Assembly (NCBI RefSeq): GCF_004101865.1
Contig: NZ_CP026118.1
Span: forward strand, 310,001-374,000
Source: Halobacillus litoralis
Lineage (GTDB): Bacteria; Bacillota; Bacilli; Bacillales; Halobacillaceae
Direction: 5' to 3'
DNA length: 64,000 nt
Each line of letters starts with the position of its first letter. Position 1 is the stretch's first letter. The position numbers and the translations under genes are program-made. Shown here one piece after another: positions 17,989-28,270 of this stretch. The notes beneath the pieces are model-generated. The model had not been told where the DNA came from. It did not search any database and was given only the letters and a program-made list of their open reading frames with translations.

Positions 17989-18534
17989 TTATTCGAGAAC
18001 TTCCAATATGATTTGATCGTTTGTGAACACACATATTTCGCCAGCAATCTCTAAGGCAGCTTGTGCAATCTGAGATGCTGACTGCTCTGGGGAATAGCGT
18101 TTGAGAGCTCTTCCCGCACTCAATGCGAAATTTCCACCTGAACCGATAGCAAGAATACCATCGTCCGGTTCTATTACTTCCCCAGTACCGGATACAAGAA
18201 ACATATTTTCTTTATCCATCACGATCAGCATTGCTTCCAGCTTTCGCAAAACACGATCACTGCGCCACTCTTTGGCAAGTTCAACAGACGCCCTGGCCAA
18301 GTTGCCGTCATAGCTTTCAAGCTTTCCTTCGAACTTTTCAAACAGTGTGAAAGCATCTGCTACTGAACCAGCAAACCCTGCCAGGACCTGATCGTTGTAA
18401 ATTCTGCGCACTTTTCTCGCTTTATGCTTCATAACGACTTGATTTCCCAATGTCACTTGACCGTCCCCACTCATAGCACACTTTCCCTGGTGTTGGACAG
18501 CGAAAATCGTCGTAGCATGAAATTGTTGATTCAT
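17989..18534 (-). CDS. hslV: ATP-dependent protease catalytic subunit HslV (ClpQ/CodW)
   Basis: Proteasome-beta-like peptidase that partners HslU. The body is typical, with [16 protein letters not shown] and the [14 protein letters not shown] segment; 181 residues. The ATG at 18532-18534 sits seven bases behind GAGGTG; an upstream GTG lies within that ribosome site. The product therefore begins [10 protein letters not shown]. In B. subtilis the protein begins MSSFHATTI and its N-terminal serine is reported as the nucleophile; here that position is Asn. Activity would need Thr8 to be exposed by processing, or another mechanism. This is described as a finding. Confidence 0.93.
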   Translation of the reverse strand: MNQQFHATTIFAVQHQGKCAMSGDGQVTLGNQVVMKHKARKVRRIYNDQVLAGFAGSVADAFTLFEKFEGKLESYDGNLARASVELAKEWRSDRVLRKLEAMLIVMDKENMFLVSGTGEVIEPDDGILAIGSGGNFALSAGRALKRYSPEQSASQIAQAALEIAGEICVFTNDQIILEVLE

Positions 18535-18539
18535 TACCT

Positions 18540-19448
18540 TCACCTCTTATTCGCTCTGGGATGGCTGTTCATATATACATTCCTCAACCGGTCTTTAGTT
18601 ACATGAGTGTAAATTTGTGTTGAAGAAAGGTGTTCATGGCCGAGCAATTCCTGCACGGAACGCAGATCCGCTCCTTCATTCAATAAATGTGTCGCAAAAG
18701 AATGTCTCAGTTTATGTGGATGGATATTGACGGTCAACGACGCATCCTTGACCATTTTTTTCAAAACCAGCCTCACGCCATCTTCAGTCAATGGTCCTCC
18801 TTTAGCATTGAGGAATAAACGTTTAGTGTCCTCCTGTTTTTTTGAAGCAAGCTCATTTCTTCCCTCTTCAATATAGGATTTCAGTGCTTTTCCAGCAAAC
18901 TGCCCGAAAGGTACATACCTTTCTTTCCTTCCCTTTCCTTGAACAAGTGCAGTGTCGAGCGAAAAATCAAGATCTCCCACTTCCATCTTGACACACTCAC
19001 TGACTCGAATTCCTGTACCATACATCAACTCGATCAGCGCTTGATTGCGTTGGCCTAAAGGAGTAGTCAAATCACTGATTGTAAAAAGCTGGTCCAGCTC
19101 TTCCTCATAAAAAAACTCAGGAATAGGTACATCCTCACGCGGCAGTGATACATTCAAAAATGGGTTATATTTAACGCTTTCTTCCCGTTCTAAGAAACGA
19201 AAGAAACTTCTAAGGCTTGATATCTTCCGCGAAACGGACCTTCTGGAAAAGCGGGCTTCATGTTGTCTGGACAAAAACACACGGATGTCAGGGTAATCGC
19301 AGTCAAGTAAGGTGATGCTTTCAGAATTCATAAACTCGATAAATTCATCAATGTCTCTCCCGTAATGCTGTATTGTCAATGGAGATGCATTTTTTTCAAT
19401 TTGGAGATACTCCATGAACTCTTTTTTGTACATATGGGCAGATTTCAT
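18540..19448 (-). CDS. xerC: Site-specific tyrosine recombinase XerC (CodV)
   Basis: A 302-residue tyrosine recombinase that, with XerD, resolves chromosome dimers at dif. It has an N-terminal SAM-like core-binding domain (about 8-90) and a C-terminal catalytic domain with the Arg (GTGIRVSE), Lys ([10 protein letters not shown]), His-x-x-Arg ([14 protein letters not shown]), His (LGHEHLSS) and nucleophile Tyr (STQIYTHVT) all present. Start ATG follows GAGGTGAAAT. First gene of the codY cluster. Confidence 0.95.
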   Translation of the reverse strand: MKSAHMYKKEFMEYLQIEKNASPLTIQHYGRDIDEFIEFMNSESITLLDCDYPDIRVFLSRQHEARFSRRSVSRKISSLRSFFRFLEREESVKYNPFLNVSLPREDVPIPEFFYEEELDQLFTISDLTTPLGQRNQALIELMYGTGIRVSECVKMEVGDLDFSLDTALVQGKGRKERYVPFGQFAGKALKSYIEEGRNELASKKQEDTKRLFLNAKGGPLTEDGVRLVLKKMVKDASLTVNIHPHKLRHSFATHLLNEGADLRSVQELLGHEHLSSTQIYTHVTKDRLRNVYMNSHPRANKR

Positions 19449-19677
19449 ATTTCACCTCACGAAGGCGTTTAAATTTTATCACAATTAGGAACAGCACCAC
19501 AATGGCTTTAATAAAAATGTAACAAAATTCTGAATTGTTTCCAACTAAATTCATGTAAGTAAGCAATTTTATTTTCTATCTTCCCAATTCAATTTCCAAT
19601 GTCTGTCAAGTATATAGCCTTACCAAACCGTAATTATAGCTCCCTATATTAGGAGTGTCAATCAAAAAGAAAAGAAA
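19449..19677. other. Intergenic region between topA and xerC (no trmFO)
   Basis: In B. subtilis trmFO (gid) occupies this interval. Here there is only AT-rich sequence with stop codons in all frames. A weak CodY-box-like palindrome at 19524-19538 (AAAATTCTGAATTGT, ten of fifteen positions match the consensus) lies about 75 bases upstream of xerC. Confidence 0.7.
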
Positions 19678-19715
19678 GAAGAGTCTATAACCATAAGGAT
19701 AGTCATAGACTCTTC
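19678..19715 (-). terminator. Terminator after topA
   Basis: Eleven-base-pair stem (GAAGAGTCTAT with ATAGACTCTTC) followed on the minus strand by a T/C-rich tail, 15 bases after the topA stop. Confidence 0.8.
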
Positions 19716-19729
19716 AAAATATAACATGA

Positions 19730-21805
19730 TCAGGATTGTGGTTCTTCTTTGTAATCACAACTCGTACACTGGATTTGGGTGCCTTTTTTGGATTTCTTTT
19801 CGACAAGTAAAGACTCACATTTAGGGCAAGGGCGACTGATCGGCTTATCCCATGAGATGAAGTCACATTCGGGATAATTTTCACACCCGAAGAATTTGCG
19901 GTTCTTTTTACTTTTCCTCTCGACAACTTCTCCGTCTTTACATTTCGGACAAGTAACACCGACTTTTTTCAATATCGGCTTCGTATTGCGGCATTCTGGG
20001 AAATTGGAGCAGGCAAGGAACTTTCCGTACCGGCCCATTTTATAAACCATTTCGTGTCCGCATTTCTCACAGTCGATTCCTGCAGGTTCATCTTTGATCT
20101 CGATTTCTTCCATCTCTTTTTCAGCTTTCTCCAAACGGGGGTGGAAGCCTTGATAGAATTGGTCGATAATGTTTGCCCACTCTTCTGTCCCTTCTTCAAT
20201 TGCATCAAGGTCATCTTCCATACCTTTTGTAAAGGTGACATCGATGATCTCAGGAAAGTATTCTCTCAGTTGCTCCAAAACAATCTCCCCAAGTTCTGTC
20301 GGCACAAAACGTTTGTTGTCCAAAGCAACGTAGCCTCTCCGTTGAATCGTGTCCAACGTTGGAGCATAAGTGGATGGTCGTCCGATCCCCAGCTCTTCCA
20401 GCGTCTTAACAAGGCGGGCTTCCGTATAACGCGGAGGTGGTTGGGTGAAGTGTTGATTCGGCTTGATTTCTTCAGCCTTCACTGTCATCCCTTCTTGTAA
20501 ATGAGGAAGAAGTTTATCTTTTTCTTTCTTGTTGTCATCATTACCTTCCACATAAACCTTCATGAATCCTTTGAATTTAACCTCTGAACCAGTTGCCCTG
20601 AATTCAACACCTTCATTGTATAGATGGACAGTCATCGTATCCAGCACAGCAGGGGCCATCTGACTTGATATGAAACGGTCCCAAATCAGTTTATATAAGC
20701 GGTATTGGTCTCTCGATAATATTTTCTTCATCGCTTTAGGGTCATGGTCAGCGCCTGTCGGACGAATCGCTTCGTGAGCATCTTGTGCACCTTCTTGCTT
20801 TTTGGCCGCTTTATTATTGCCCAGGTATTCCTTACCGAAGTTGCTTACAACATATTGTTTCGCATCTTCTTTAGCTGTATTGGAAAGTCTGGTTGAATCT
20901 GTACGCATATACGTAATCAAACCAGTCGTGCCTTGCTTTCCACCTAGATCAATTCCTTCATACAACTGTTGCGCGATCATCATCGTTTTCTTCGCACGGA
21001 AATTCAGCTTTCTGGCTGCTTCTTGTTGCAAAGAAGAGGTTGTGAATGGAAGGGAAGGATTCCGTTTGCGCTCTCTTTTATTTACTTTTTCAACCGAGAA
21101 GTCTTTGCCTTTCATACGTTCCTGAACCTTTTTTACATCGTCTTCTGTTTTCAAGTCTTGCTTCTTTCCGTCGACTCCGTAAAAAGACCCTTCGAATTTT
21201 TCCTTTTCCTTCAAGAAATCCGCTTCGATGGTCCAGTATTCTTCGGGTTCGAATTTTTTGATTTCATTTTCACGGTCAATGATAATTTTGACAGCCACCG
21301 ATTGAACCCGGCCTGCACTCAAGCCTTTTTTAACTTTTTTCCAAAGGATCGGGCTGATGTTATAACCGACAAGCCTGTCTAATATCCTCCGCGCTTGTTG
21401 GGCATCCACAAGGTGGGAGTCGATAGTGCGTGGATGTTTGAACGAATCTTTGATCGCTTCTTTCGTGATCTCGTTAAAAACAACGCGGCATTCTGATTTG
21501 TCATCAATGTCAAGACTATGCGCCAAGTGCCAGGCAATGGCTTCCCCTTCACGGTCGGGGTCGGCTGCGAGATATACTTTCTTAGCTTTTTTCGCAGCAG
21601 TTTTCAAGTCTTTCAGTACGGGGCCTTTCCCGCGTATGGTAATGTATTTAGGTTCAAATTCATTTTCAACGTCTACACCCATCTGACTTTTAGGTAAATC
21701 ACGGATGTGACCTAGTGAAGCTTTCACTTTGTATTTTTTTCCTAGGTATCGTTCAATAGTTTTAGCCTTTGCAGGTGACTCAACGATTACAAGATAATCT
21801 GCCAT
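19730..21805 (-). CDS. topA: DNA topoisomerase I
   Basis: Type IA topoisomerase that relaxes negative supercoils. From the ATG at 21803-21805 (ribosome site GGGAGG, seven bases away) the product has 691 residues. It has an N-terminal Toprim domain with the acidic cluster ADPDREGE (81-88), the catalytic Tyr299 in [13 protein letters not shown], and three C-terminal zinc-ribbon modules, each with two CxxC-type pairs. The 30-codon extension to 21895 has no ribosome site and contains the promoter region, so it is rejected. Confidence 0.96.
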   Translation of the reverse strand: MADYLVIVESPAKAKTIERYLGKKYKVKASLGHIRDLPKSQMGVDVENEFEPKYITIRGKGPVLKDLKTAAKKAKKVYLAADPDREGEAIAWHLAHSLDIDDKSECRVVFNEITKEAIKDSFKHPRTIDSHLVDAQQARRILDRLVGYNISPILWKKVKKGLSAGRVQSVAVKIIIDRENEIKKFEPEEYWTIEADFLKEKEKFEGSFYGVDGKKQDLKTEDDVKKVQERMKGKDFSVEKVNKRERKRNPSLPFTTSSLQQEAARKLNFRAKKTMMIAQQLYEGIDLGGKQGTTGLITYMRTDSTRLSNTAKEDAKQYVVSNFGKEYLGNNKAAKKQEGAQDAHEAIRPTGADHDPKAMKKILSRDQYRLYKLIWDRFISSQMAPAVLDTMTVHLYNEGVEFRATGSEVKFKGFMKVYVEGNDDNKKEKDKLLPHLQEGMTVKAEEIKPNQHFTQPPPRYTEARLVKTLEELGIGRPSTYAPTLDTIQRRGYVALDNKRFVPTELGEIVLEQLREYFPEIIDVTFTKGMEDDLDAIEEGTEEWANIIDQFYQGFHPRLEKAEKEMEEIEIKDEPAGIDCEKCGHEMVYKMGRYGKFLACSNFPECRNTKPILKKVGVTCPKCKDGEVVERKSKKNRKFFGCENYPECDFISWDKPISRPCPKCESLLVEKKSKKGTQIQCTSCDYKEEPQS

Positions 21806-21866
21806 ATAGGTTCCTCCCATAGAGGTGTTGTCTCTTTTAATATTTTCATAAAATAAATCTTCCCTA

Positions 21867-21895
21867 TTATTAAATACAATGAAACCGTTTGTCAA
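21867..21895 (-). promoter_or_regulatory. Sigma-A promoter of topA
   Basis: Perfect TTGACA -35 box, 17-base spacer and TAATAA -10 box on the minus strand, about 60 bases before the topA start codon. Confidence 0.7.
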
Positions 21896-21964
21896 ACATA
21901 CTTTTATAAAAAAAGTTTAAAAATGGTACAATACTCCTCATGACTGTAACACCTTTCCAGCGTA

Positions 21965-22846
21965 TTATTCAAATTTTTCTAACCAATCTTCAAGAATGTC
22001 ATGGTACGTATGAACGAGCTTTGCACCTTCATTGATCATCTTATGACACCCTTCACTTGTAGGGCTGCCTGCAGGTCCTGGAAGTGCATACACATCCCTG
22101 CCCTGCTCCAGTGCTTGATCTACGGTTATTAAAGTACCACTCTTCACCCTTGCCTCGATAACAAAAGTGGCAGGCGTCAAACCAGATATGATCCGGTTGC
22201 GTTCCGGAAAGTGATATTTTTTCGGAGGGCGGTCTGGCGGGTATTCACTGATCACTAAATGTTCTCGAACAAGACGATCGTACAAAGTAAGGTCATTTGT
22301 CGGATAAATGTGCTGAAAACCCGACCCGAGAACAGCAATAGTTCTTCCCTGATGTTCCGATGCAAGTGTATGGGCATACTGATCAATACCTTTGGCCATA
22401 CCACTTACGATCGTGCATCGACTTCGGATAATGGGGAGCAGTACAGCTTTCATAGCTGTAAAGGCGTAAGGGGAGGGCTTTCTTGTCCCTATAACACTCA
22501 GGGAAAGTGGTGCATTTAAAAGGGTATGATCTCCTTTAAAATACAGAACCAGAGGAGGATCGGGAATGGACCTCAATAAACTAGGATACCCATGATCGAA
22601 CCAGGTTAATAAGGAGATATTTTGCTGATATTTGTCGAGTTTCTTCATTATATTAGGGTCGTTTATGTGCTGAATGATGGAAGTGGATCGGGCAACGGGG
22701 ATTTGAAGAATGTGGGCCAATTCTTTAGATGAACAGGAAAAGGGGAGGAGTAATTGATCATCGAGACGAAGAAGTCTTTTTAAGAGTGGTCTGGATACGT
22801 GGGGAGAATCATGCAAACAAATCAAACGTTCTCTTCTGGTTACCAC
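21965..22846 (-). CDS. dprA: DNA-processing protein DprA
   Basis: DprA (Smf) loads RecA on incoming single-stranded DNA during transformation. The Rossmann-like core is clear: SVIGTRKPSPYA, TIVSGMAKGIDQYAH, TIAVLGSGFQHIYP, ERNRIISGL and EARVKSGTLITVDQALEQGRDVYALPG. At about 293 residues it is normal. A GTG at 22844-22846 is preferred because GAGGTG lies five bases before it; an ATG four codons upstream overlaps that ribosome site. N-terminal helices (about 10-70) are divergent, as usual. Confidence 0.92.
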   Translation of the reverse strand: MVTRRERLICLHDSPHVSRPLLKRLLRLDDQLLLPFSCSSKELAHILQIPVARSTSIIQHINDPNIMKKLDKYQQNISLLTWFDHGYPSLLRSIPDPPLVLYFKGDHTLLNAPLSLSVIGTRKPSPYAFTAMKAVLLPIIRSRCTIVSGMAKGIDQYAHTLASEHQGRTIAVLGSGFQHIYPTNDLTLYDRLVREHLVISEYPPDRPPKKYHFPERNRIISGLTPATFVIEARVKSGTLITVDQALEQGRDVYALPGPAGSPTSEGCHKMINEGAKLVHTYHDILEDWLEKFE

Positions 22847-22868
22847 CGCGCACCTCATTTCATAAGTC

Positions 22869-22899
22869 AGAGACCGTACCTGGATCGATACGGCCTCTG
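22869..22899 (-). other. Hairpin between sucD and dprA
   Basis: Eleven-base near-perfect stem (CAGAGACCGTA with TACGGCCTCTG) in the 69-base gap after sucD. There is no T-run on the minus strand, so it may be a weak or factor-dependent terminator, or an mRNA 3-prime-end stabiliser for sucCD. Confidence 0.5.
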
Positions 22900-22915
22900 C
22901 TGCATGTTATTAACT

Positions 22916-23818
22916 TTAATGTGTTTTACATTTTTCAAAAAGGTTTTGGTCTTTTAATACCTGGATGAGGGTTTCACCCATAACAGAAGGGGTTTCAGCC
23001 ACTTCGATGCCACATTCATTCATGACACGAATCTTCTCATCAGCTGTACCTTTACCACCAGAGATGATGGCGCCGGCGTGCCCCATACGCTTCCCTGGAG
23101 GAGCTGTACGACCACCGATAAAGCCGACAACAGGCTTACTCATATTTGCTTTCACCCATTCAGCGGCTTCTTCTTCAGCTGTACCACCGATTTCACCGAT
23201 CATGATGACCGCTTCAGTATCAGCATCCTCATTGAAAGCTTTTAGAACATCGATGAAGTCCGTGCCATTGACAGGGTCTCCGCCGATTCCTACTGCTGTA
23301 GATTGACCGAGTCCAGACTCAGAAAGCTGGTGGACCGCTTCATATGTCAATGTACCAGAACGAGACACAACACCTACGTGACCTTTTTTATGAATGTATC
23401 CAGGCATGATACCGATTTTACATTCATCCGGTGTAATGACACCAGGGCAGTTAGGACCGACAAGGCGAGTCTTCTTACCTTCCATGTAACGCTTCACTTT
23501 GATCATATCAAGCACTGGAATGTGTTCTGTAATACAAATAGCAAGATCCATGTCTGCATCTGTAGCTTCCATGATCGCATCTGCTGCGAATGGAGCAGGA
23601 ACGTAAATGACCGAAGCATTTGCTCCAGTTTTTTCGACTGCTTCAGAGACAGTGTTATAGACAGGGATACCTTCTACTTCTGTCCCGCCTTTGCCTGGTG
23701 TGACTCCACCGACGATTTGTGTACCGTATTCAACCATTTGTTTTGTATGGAATAATGCAGTCGAGCCGGTGATACCTTGAACAATGACTTTTGTATTCTT
23801 ATCAATATATACACTCAT
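22916..23818 (-). CDS. sucD: Succinyl-CoA synthetase alpha subunit
   Basis: TCA-cycle enzyme subunit that binds CoA and carries the phosphorylated histidine ([17 protein letters not shown], His near residue 246). The CoA-binding Rossmann N-terminus ([18 protein letters not shown]) and the [23 protein letters not shown] ligase segment are standard. Length 300. It follows sucC by 17 bases. Confidence 0.97.
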   Translation of the reverse strand: MSVYIDKNTKVIVQGITGSTALFHTKQMVEYGTQIVGGVTPGKGGTEVEGIPVYNTVSEAVEKTGANASVIYVPAPFAADAIMEATDADMDLAICITEHIPVLDMIKVKRYMEGKKTRLVGPNCPGVITPDECKIGIMPGYIHKKGHVGVVSRSGTLTYEAVHQLSESGLGQSTAVGIGGDPVNGTDFIDVLKAFNEDADTEAVIMIGEIGGTAEEEAAEWVKANMSKPVVGFIGGRTAPPGKRMGHAGAIISGGKGTADEKIRVMNECGIEVAETPSVMGETLIQVLKDQNLFEKCKTH

Positions 23819-23835
23819 CTGATTTCCCCGCCTTT

Positions 23836-24996
23836 CTACTTGACTAGTTCAACGATTTTTTGTGCGCCTTCTGCCATAGAGTCAGCAGACGTGATATTCA
23901 ATCCGGATTCTTCAAGGATTTTCTTCCCTGCATCCACATTCGTTCCTTCTAGACGTACGACAAGTGGTAATGTTAGACCGATTTGTTTCGTGGCCTCTAC
24001 GACACCTTCTGCGATTACATCACACTTCATGATGCCACCGAAGATATTGACGAAAATCCCTTTGACATTGTCATCAGAAAGGATGATTTTAAATGCTTCT
24101 GTGACTTTTTCCGTAGTAGCTCCGCCACCTACATCAAGGAAGTTGGCAGGATCACCGCTATAGTGTTTGATTGTATCCATTGTCGCCATTGCTAAGCCAG
24201 CTCCATTGACCATACATCCGATGTTTCCATCAAGAGCGATGTAACTCAAGTCATATTTCGAAGCTTCAACTTCTTTCGGATCTTCTTCATCAAGATCACG
24301 CAATTCAGCAATGTCTTTTTGACGGAATAATGCATTATCGTCAAAGTTCAATTTTGAATCAAGTGCTAATACATCTCCGTCCCCTGTTGTTACAAGTGGA
24401 TTGATTTCCGCAACAGAGCAATCTTTCTTCAAGAAAACATCATAAAGGCCCAACATGAATTTGACTGCTTTGCCTAATGCTTCTTTAGGAATATTGATGT
24501 TGAAAGCAAGACGGCGTGCTTGGAATGGTGTCAAGCCTGTAACTGGATCGATTACTTCTTTGAAGATCTTCTCCGGTGTTTCAGCGGCTACTTCTTCAAT
24601 CTCTGTACCGCCTTCTTCTGATGCCATCATAGTCACCTTGCTAGTAGCACGGTCCAGGACAAGGCCTACATAGTACTCGCTTTGGATGTCGCATCCCTCT
24701 TCGATGAGTAAGCGCTTCACTTCTTTACCTTCTGGTCCTGTCTGATGGGTTACAAGTGTTTTACCTAGTATCTCATCAGCGTATGTACGCACCTCATCAA
24801 GATTCTTGGCGATCTTGACTCCACCGGCTTTTCCACGTCCACCTGCATGGATTTGTGCTTTGACTACAGTCACGTCACTACCTAATTTCTTAGCTGCTTC
24901 AACAGCTTCATCTACGGTATATGCTACGTGGCCGTTTGGCACTGAAACGCCAAAATCACGCATGATTTGTTTTCCTTGATACTCGTGAATGTTCAT
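23836..24996 (-). CDS. sucC: Succinyl-CoA synthetase beta subunit
   Basis: ATP-grasp subunit that binds nucleotide and succinate; 386 residues, as in the family. Diagnostic segments include [42 protein letters not shown] and [15 protein letters not shown]. Together with SucD it interconverts succinyl-CoA and succinate with nucleotide triphosphate formation. A sigma-A promoter lies 35-65 bases upstream, so sucCD is probably its own transcription unit. Confidence 0.97.
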   Translation of the reverse strand: MNIHEYQGKQIMRDFGVSVPNGHVAYTVDEAVEAAKKLGSDVTVVKAQIHAGGRGKAGGVKIAKNLDEVRTYADEILGKTLVTHQTGPEGKEVKRLLIEEGCDIQSEYYVGLVLDRATSKVTMMASEEGGTEIEEVAAETPEKIFKEVIDPVTGLTPFQARRLAFNINIPKEALGKAVKFMLGLYDVFLKKDCSVAEINPLVTTGDGDVLALDSKLNFDDNALFRQKDIAELRDLDEEDPKEVEASKYDLSYIALDGNIGCMVNGAGLAMATMDTIKHYSGDPANFLDVGGGATTEKVTEAFKIILSDDNVKGIFVNIFGGIMKCDVIAEGVVEATKQIGLTLPLVVRLEGTNVDAGKKILEESGLNITSADSMAEGAQKIVELVK

Positions 24997-25030
24997 GTTT
25001 CATCCTCCCATCAATTTTCACTGCATGTTC

Positions 25031-25060
25031 ATTGTATAAAAAAACGCTATCAATTGTCCA
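25031..25060 (-). promoter_or_regulatory. Candidate sigma-A promoter of sucCD
   Basis: On the minus strand: TGGACA -35 box, 18-base spacer and TACAAT -10 box, located 35-65 bases before the sucC ATG. Confidence 0.6.
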
Positions 25061-25159
25061 CACTAAGCTAGATATCTGTCGAAAAATAAAATAGATTAAC
25101 ATGTAAATCATTATGTAAACCGTAGATTGATAAGTTTCCATTTACCCTTGAGAAAGTTG

Positions 25160-25192
25160 CTGTAAAAGGATTTTCTTAAGAAAAATCAGCTT
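25160..25192 (-). terminator. Terminator after ylqH
   Basis: AT-rich hairpin (GATTTTTC, TTAA loop, GAAAATC) followed by a short T-run, directly downstream of the ylqH stop. Confidence 0.5.
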
Positions 25193-25194
25193 TT

Positions 25195-25455
25195 TTATCC
25201 CTTGTCCGCCTTATAAATGAAGGCGAACACCTCTGCTACTACATGATATAATTCTTCAGGAATTTGCTCGTTGATGTTCAACTCTGATAAAAGTTCAACT
25301 AAAGTTGCATCCTCTTGGACGGGAATTTGGTTTTCTTCCGCTTTTGCTAATATGTTTTCAGCTACGTAACCTTTCCCTTTAGCTGTTACTTGGGGAGCAG
25401 ATTCTTGTTCGGATTGATAACTAAGAGCAATGGCTTCTTTTCTCTCATGCTTCAT
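25195..25455 (-). CDS. ylqH: YlqH/FlhX, soluble FlhB C-terminal-domain homologue
   Basis: An 86-residue protein matching only the cytoplasmic C-terminal domain of FlhB after its NPTH cleavage site: KEAIALSYQSEQESAPQVTAKGKGYVAENI, then QIPVQEDATLVELLSELNINEQIPEELYHVVAEVFAFIY (split over residues 44-82). It has no membrane part and no NPTH motif. In B. subtilis the homologue (YlqH, also called FlhX) can support export-specificity switching. It overlaps the FliK-like ylqG gene by four bases, so the two are translationally coupled, which supports a shared function. Confidence 0.9.
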   Translation of the reverse strand: MKHERKEAIALSYQSEQESAPQVTAKGKGYVAENILAKAEENQIPVQEDATLVELLSELNINEQIPEELYHVVAEVFAFIYKADKG

Positions 25456-27335
25456 ACCCTAATATCCACCCCTTCTTCCCGTTCTTCCTCTTTGTTAGTC
25501 TTACATGAGGTTTGTCTCTCATGCGTTTGCCGGGTGACTAGTGAAGAAAGTTCATAACCAACATCACTCAAACCTTCCCTCACCGAATCTTTATACTGGT
25601 GTGCCAGCCATTCCATTTTAGGACTATTGTTAAAAACAGTGATCGCTATCCGGCGATCCACAATATTCAAGTCAATGACAGTTTCTTTCAAATTAGCCAG
25701 ATCCAAGTAAAATATGATGTGACAAAAGTCAGGATCAATGGTCCCTTCTTGTGTTTTCCTTCCCTCTAAATTCATGTGGATATCATGAAGAGAACCAAGT
25801 AAGTCCCCTGGGATTTGAAGCGCCATTTGAAGCGTGTGCTGCTGGTCGACATGAGAAGTCAGTTGGATCCCGTTCAATAAGTGAAGCATTTGTTTGGCTG
25901 TTTCCGGACGAGGCGTTGTTCCATCGTTCAACCCTTGAAGCAATAGTGTTTTCAACGTGCTTTCATGGGCTTGATTCGTTCCTTGCTGCAAAGAAGATGA
26001 AAGTCTGCGCTCATCGCTGAATCCGCTGAAATCCATCACTGTTTTCAACTTCAGCAGCATCATGTCTTTTTCTTTGAGTGAGAGGAATTCACTTGAACGT
26101 GACATCCAGTCAATGAGGGCTGATTTCTGTTCTGATGGCAGTTGACTTCCCTCTATCTGTCGCCCCATTTGTATAACCTTCTCCAGTTGTCCACTGGCGA
26201 ATTCCGGCCCTTTACTGACCGGATCAGCCATTTGTTTTACAAAGTCATTCAATATCACTTTTTCTTGTGGGGATAAAAAAGGGGTTAACTTTTCAAACAC
26301 ACGCCGTCGGGAAAGTTCATTGTATTGACTTGTCCATTGATTGCGGAGATTTGATGACAGATCCGCTTGGAGCACCCGTTCGGATGTTTGTAACCATTGA
26401 CTCAATGTCTTCAAATCTTTATCAGTCACAGGTAACTGTTGGTCAAAAAGCTTTTTCAATTGTGTCGATATTGTTTCAAGCGGTTGAGGGAAAGGCGGAT
26501 TTTGCACTGACTTCCCTTTAGTGCCTGGAAGTGTTTGACTTACAGCACTCACGCCTTCTCCTTTTCCTGCCCACTGATTCCATGTCTGTTGAAATTCAGT
26601 GAAGCTCATCCCTTCTCTGACGATGCCTGCCTGTTTGAATAATTGAAAGGAAGTGTCTTTTCCTGCTGAAACTTCTGTCGTTATTCTCTGCACAGCCAAA
26701 TCCGCAGAAGATAATGAGGAACCTGACCCTTTCATTTGCGAAAGCAGCACTCGTACTTTCTCATTGCTTACACTTATTTGCTCATCATTGAATTGATTTT
26801 GAAGCTGAGTTAAAACGCTGGAAAATTCTGTTGTCTGTTTGGTTGCCAGGGCTTGAAAGATGGATGATCGGATTGGAAAACGTTTTTGGAACATTTGAAC
26901 TAAAATCTGCCGGGCTAGAGGTTTGTCGCCGGCTCCTTCTAATAAAGCAAGAGCTTTTTTGACTTCCGCTTGCTGAAAAGGAATGTTTTGCTGTAAAATT
27001 TCTTTTAAAAAAAGACTATTATGCTTGGTCAACGTTACTCCCAGTTGTTTTAAAAGCTGTTGAATATCATTTCTTCCAGAACTGACAGGGGTACCTTTAA
27101 TCGCTTTTAATAGAAGGAGAGGATCTGTCTTCTCAACTTGAAACAAATAAGCATTCCCCTTAGTCAAAGAGGTTTCCAGCTGTGCATGTACTTTTTGTTT
27201 TCCGAGTTGGACGATAGCCCTGTTGTCAGGCATGAGTTCCACTACTTTTCCACTCATCATTTGACCTTGTACGGGAGTTGTCTGCACAGCTTTCGCCTGT
27301 ATTGCTTGCCCGATCCCACTCAACAAATTTCTCAC
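25452..27335 (-). CDS. ylqG: YlqG, FliK-like protein paired with YlqH
   Basis: A 627-residue protein. The N-terminus (about 20-75) has a small beta-rich module (QMMSGKVVELMPDNRAIVQL); the middle is Gln/Ser-rich and helical; the C-terminus (about 500-605) contains a domain with LDLANLKETVIDLNIVDRRIAITVF that resembles the hook-length-control domain of FliK. This corresponds to B. subtilis YlqG, which has no established function. Tight coupling to the FlhB-like ylqH suggests a ruler/switch pair. Domain assignment is from pattern recognition and is less certain than the gene itself. Confidence 0.82.
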   Translation of the reverse strand: MRNLLSGIGQAIQAKAVQTTPVQGQMMSGKVVELMPDNRAIVQLGKQKVHAQLETSLTKGNAYLFQVEKTDPLLLLKAIKGTPVSSGRNDIQQLLKQLGVTLTKHNSLFLKEILQQNIPFQQAEVKKALALLEGAGDKPLARQILVQMFQKRFPIRSSIFQALATKQTTEFSSVLTQLQNQFNDEQISVSNEKVRVLLSQMKGSGSSLSSADLAVQRITTEVSAGKDTSFQLFKQAGIVREGMSFTEFQQTWNQWAGKGEGVSAVSQTLPGTKGKSVQNPPFPQPLETISTQLKKLFDQQLPVTDKDLKTLSQWLQTSERVLQADLSSNLRNQWTSQYNELSRRRVFEKLTPFLSPQEKVILNDFVKQMADPVSKGPEFASGQLEKVIQMGRQIEGSQLPSEQKSALIDWMSRSSEFLSLKEKDMMLLKLKTVMDFSGFSDERRLSSSLQQGTNQAHESTLKTLLLQGLNDGTTPRPETAKQMLHLLNGIQLTSHVDQQHTLQMALQIPGDLLGSLHDIHMNLEGRKTQEGTIDPDFCHIIFYLDLANLKETVIDLNIVDRRIAITVFNNSPKMEWLAHQYKDSVREGLSDVGYELSSLVTRQTHERQTSCKTNKEEEREEGVDIRV

Positions 27336-27355
27336 GTTTTCCCTCTCCTTTATCT

Positions 27356-28120
27356 CTAAATCACTTCCTTCACTGGTGCAAAACTCAACCGGTGATATGG
27401 GGATGCTCCATACATTTCCAAAGCTCTCAAGTGATCTTTTGTGCCATAGCCTTGGTTAGAGCGGAATTGGTACATTGGATAGCGCTCATCCAGATCAGCC
27501 ATCATGCGATCACGTGTCACTTTAGCAATAACACTAGCTGCAGCAATCGAAACACTTCTCTGATCCCCCTTTACTAGACTTGTTTGGGTACATGGAGCAT
27601 GGTTCATCTCCATCGCATCTATCAATAAATGCTCAGGACGCACCGGCAGATTATCCACAGCCCGCTGCATAGCCAGCTTTGTGGCCTGGTAAATATTCAA
27701 TCGATCGATCTCTTCATTGCAGACAATGCCTACACTCCAAAACGCGTCTGCTTTAATATGATCAAAATAATTCTCTCTCTGGCTCAAAGACAATTTTTTA
27801 GAGTCATTCAATCCTTCTAAATAATAGTTTTCTGGTAAAATGACAGCCCCGGCCACGACCGGGCCAGCTAATGGCCCTCTCCCTGCCTCATCAATACCTG
27901 CAACAACTCTTTTCCCTTTACGGTACTGTTCATATTCAAAAACCAACATATCCTCATACTGCTGCTGCAATTGAGCTTCTTTCCGCTTCTCAGCATCATA
28001 TCGTTCGATAAGCTTTTGAACCCCTTTGCGTTCATCATTTCGAAAACCTTGGAGTTCTTCCTCCGTCAATAGGGGGTCATTCAGCATTTCTTTCACATGC
28101 ATCACCGTTAACCGAGCCAT
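27356..28120 (-). CDS. rnhB: Ribonuclease HII
   Basis: Removes RNA from RNA-DNA hybrids and misincorporated ribonucleotides. The catalytic acidic residues are in VAGIDEAGRGPLAGPVVAGAV (Asp-Glu pair), LLIDAMEMNH and SVIAKVTRDRMM. The 254-residue protein has the extra N-terminal extension (about 70 residues, partly coiled) seen in Bacillus RnhB. It ends 20 bases before ylqG. Confidence 0.95.
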   Translation of the reverse strand: MARLTVMHVKEMLNDPLLTEEELQGFRNDERKGVQKLIERYDAEKRKEAQLQQQYEDMLVFEYEQYRKGKRVVAGIDEAGRGPLAGPVVAGAVILPENYYLEGLNDSKKLSLSQRENYFDHIKADAFWSVGIVCNEEIDRLNIYQATKLAMQRAVDNLPVRPEHLLIDAMEMNHAPCTQTSLVKGDQRSVSIAAASVIAKVTRDRMMADLDERYPMYQFRSNQGYGTKDHLRALEMYGASPYHRLSFAPVKEVI

Positions 28121-28270
28121 TATTCATACACTCCATTTCTTCTTTTATCGGACGAAATTAAGCTTTATGTAATCATTCTATCTAAGTTCATATCTAGTTT
28201 TTCTCTTATTGATTTCAGTTCAGCCCCATCACCCTTAACACTCAGTTTCAAAACTTTTGTAAGTGGTGAT

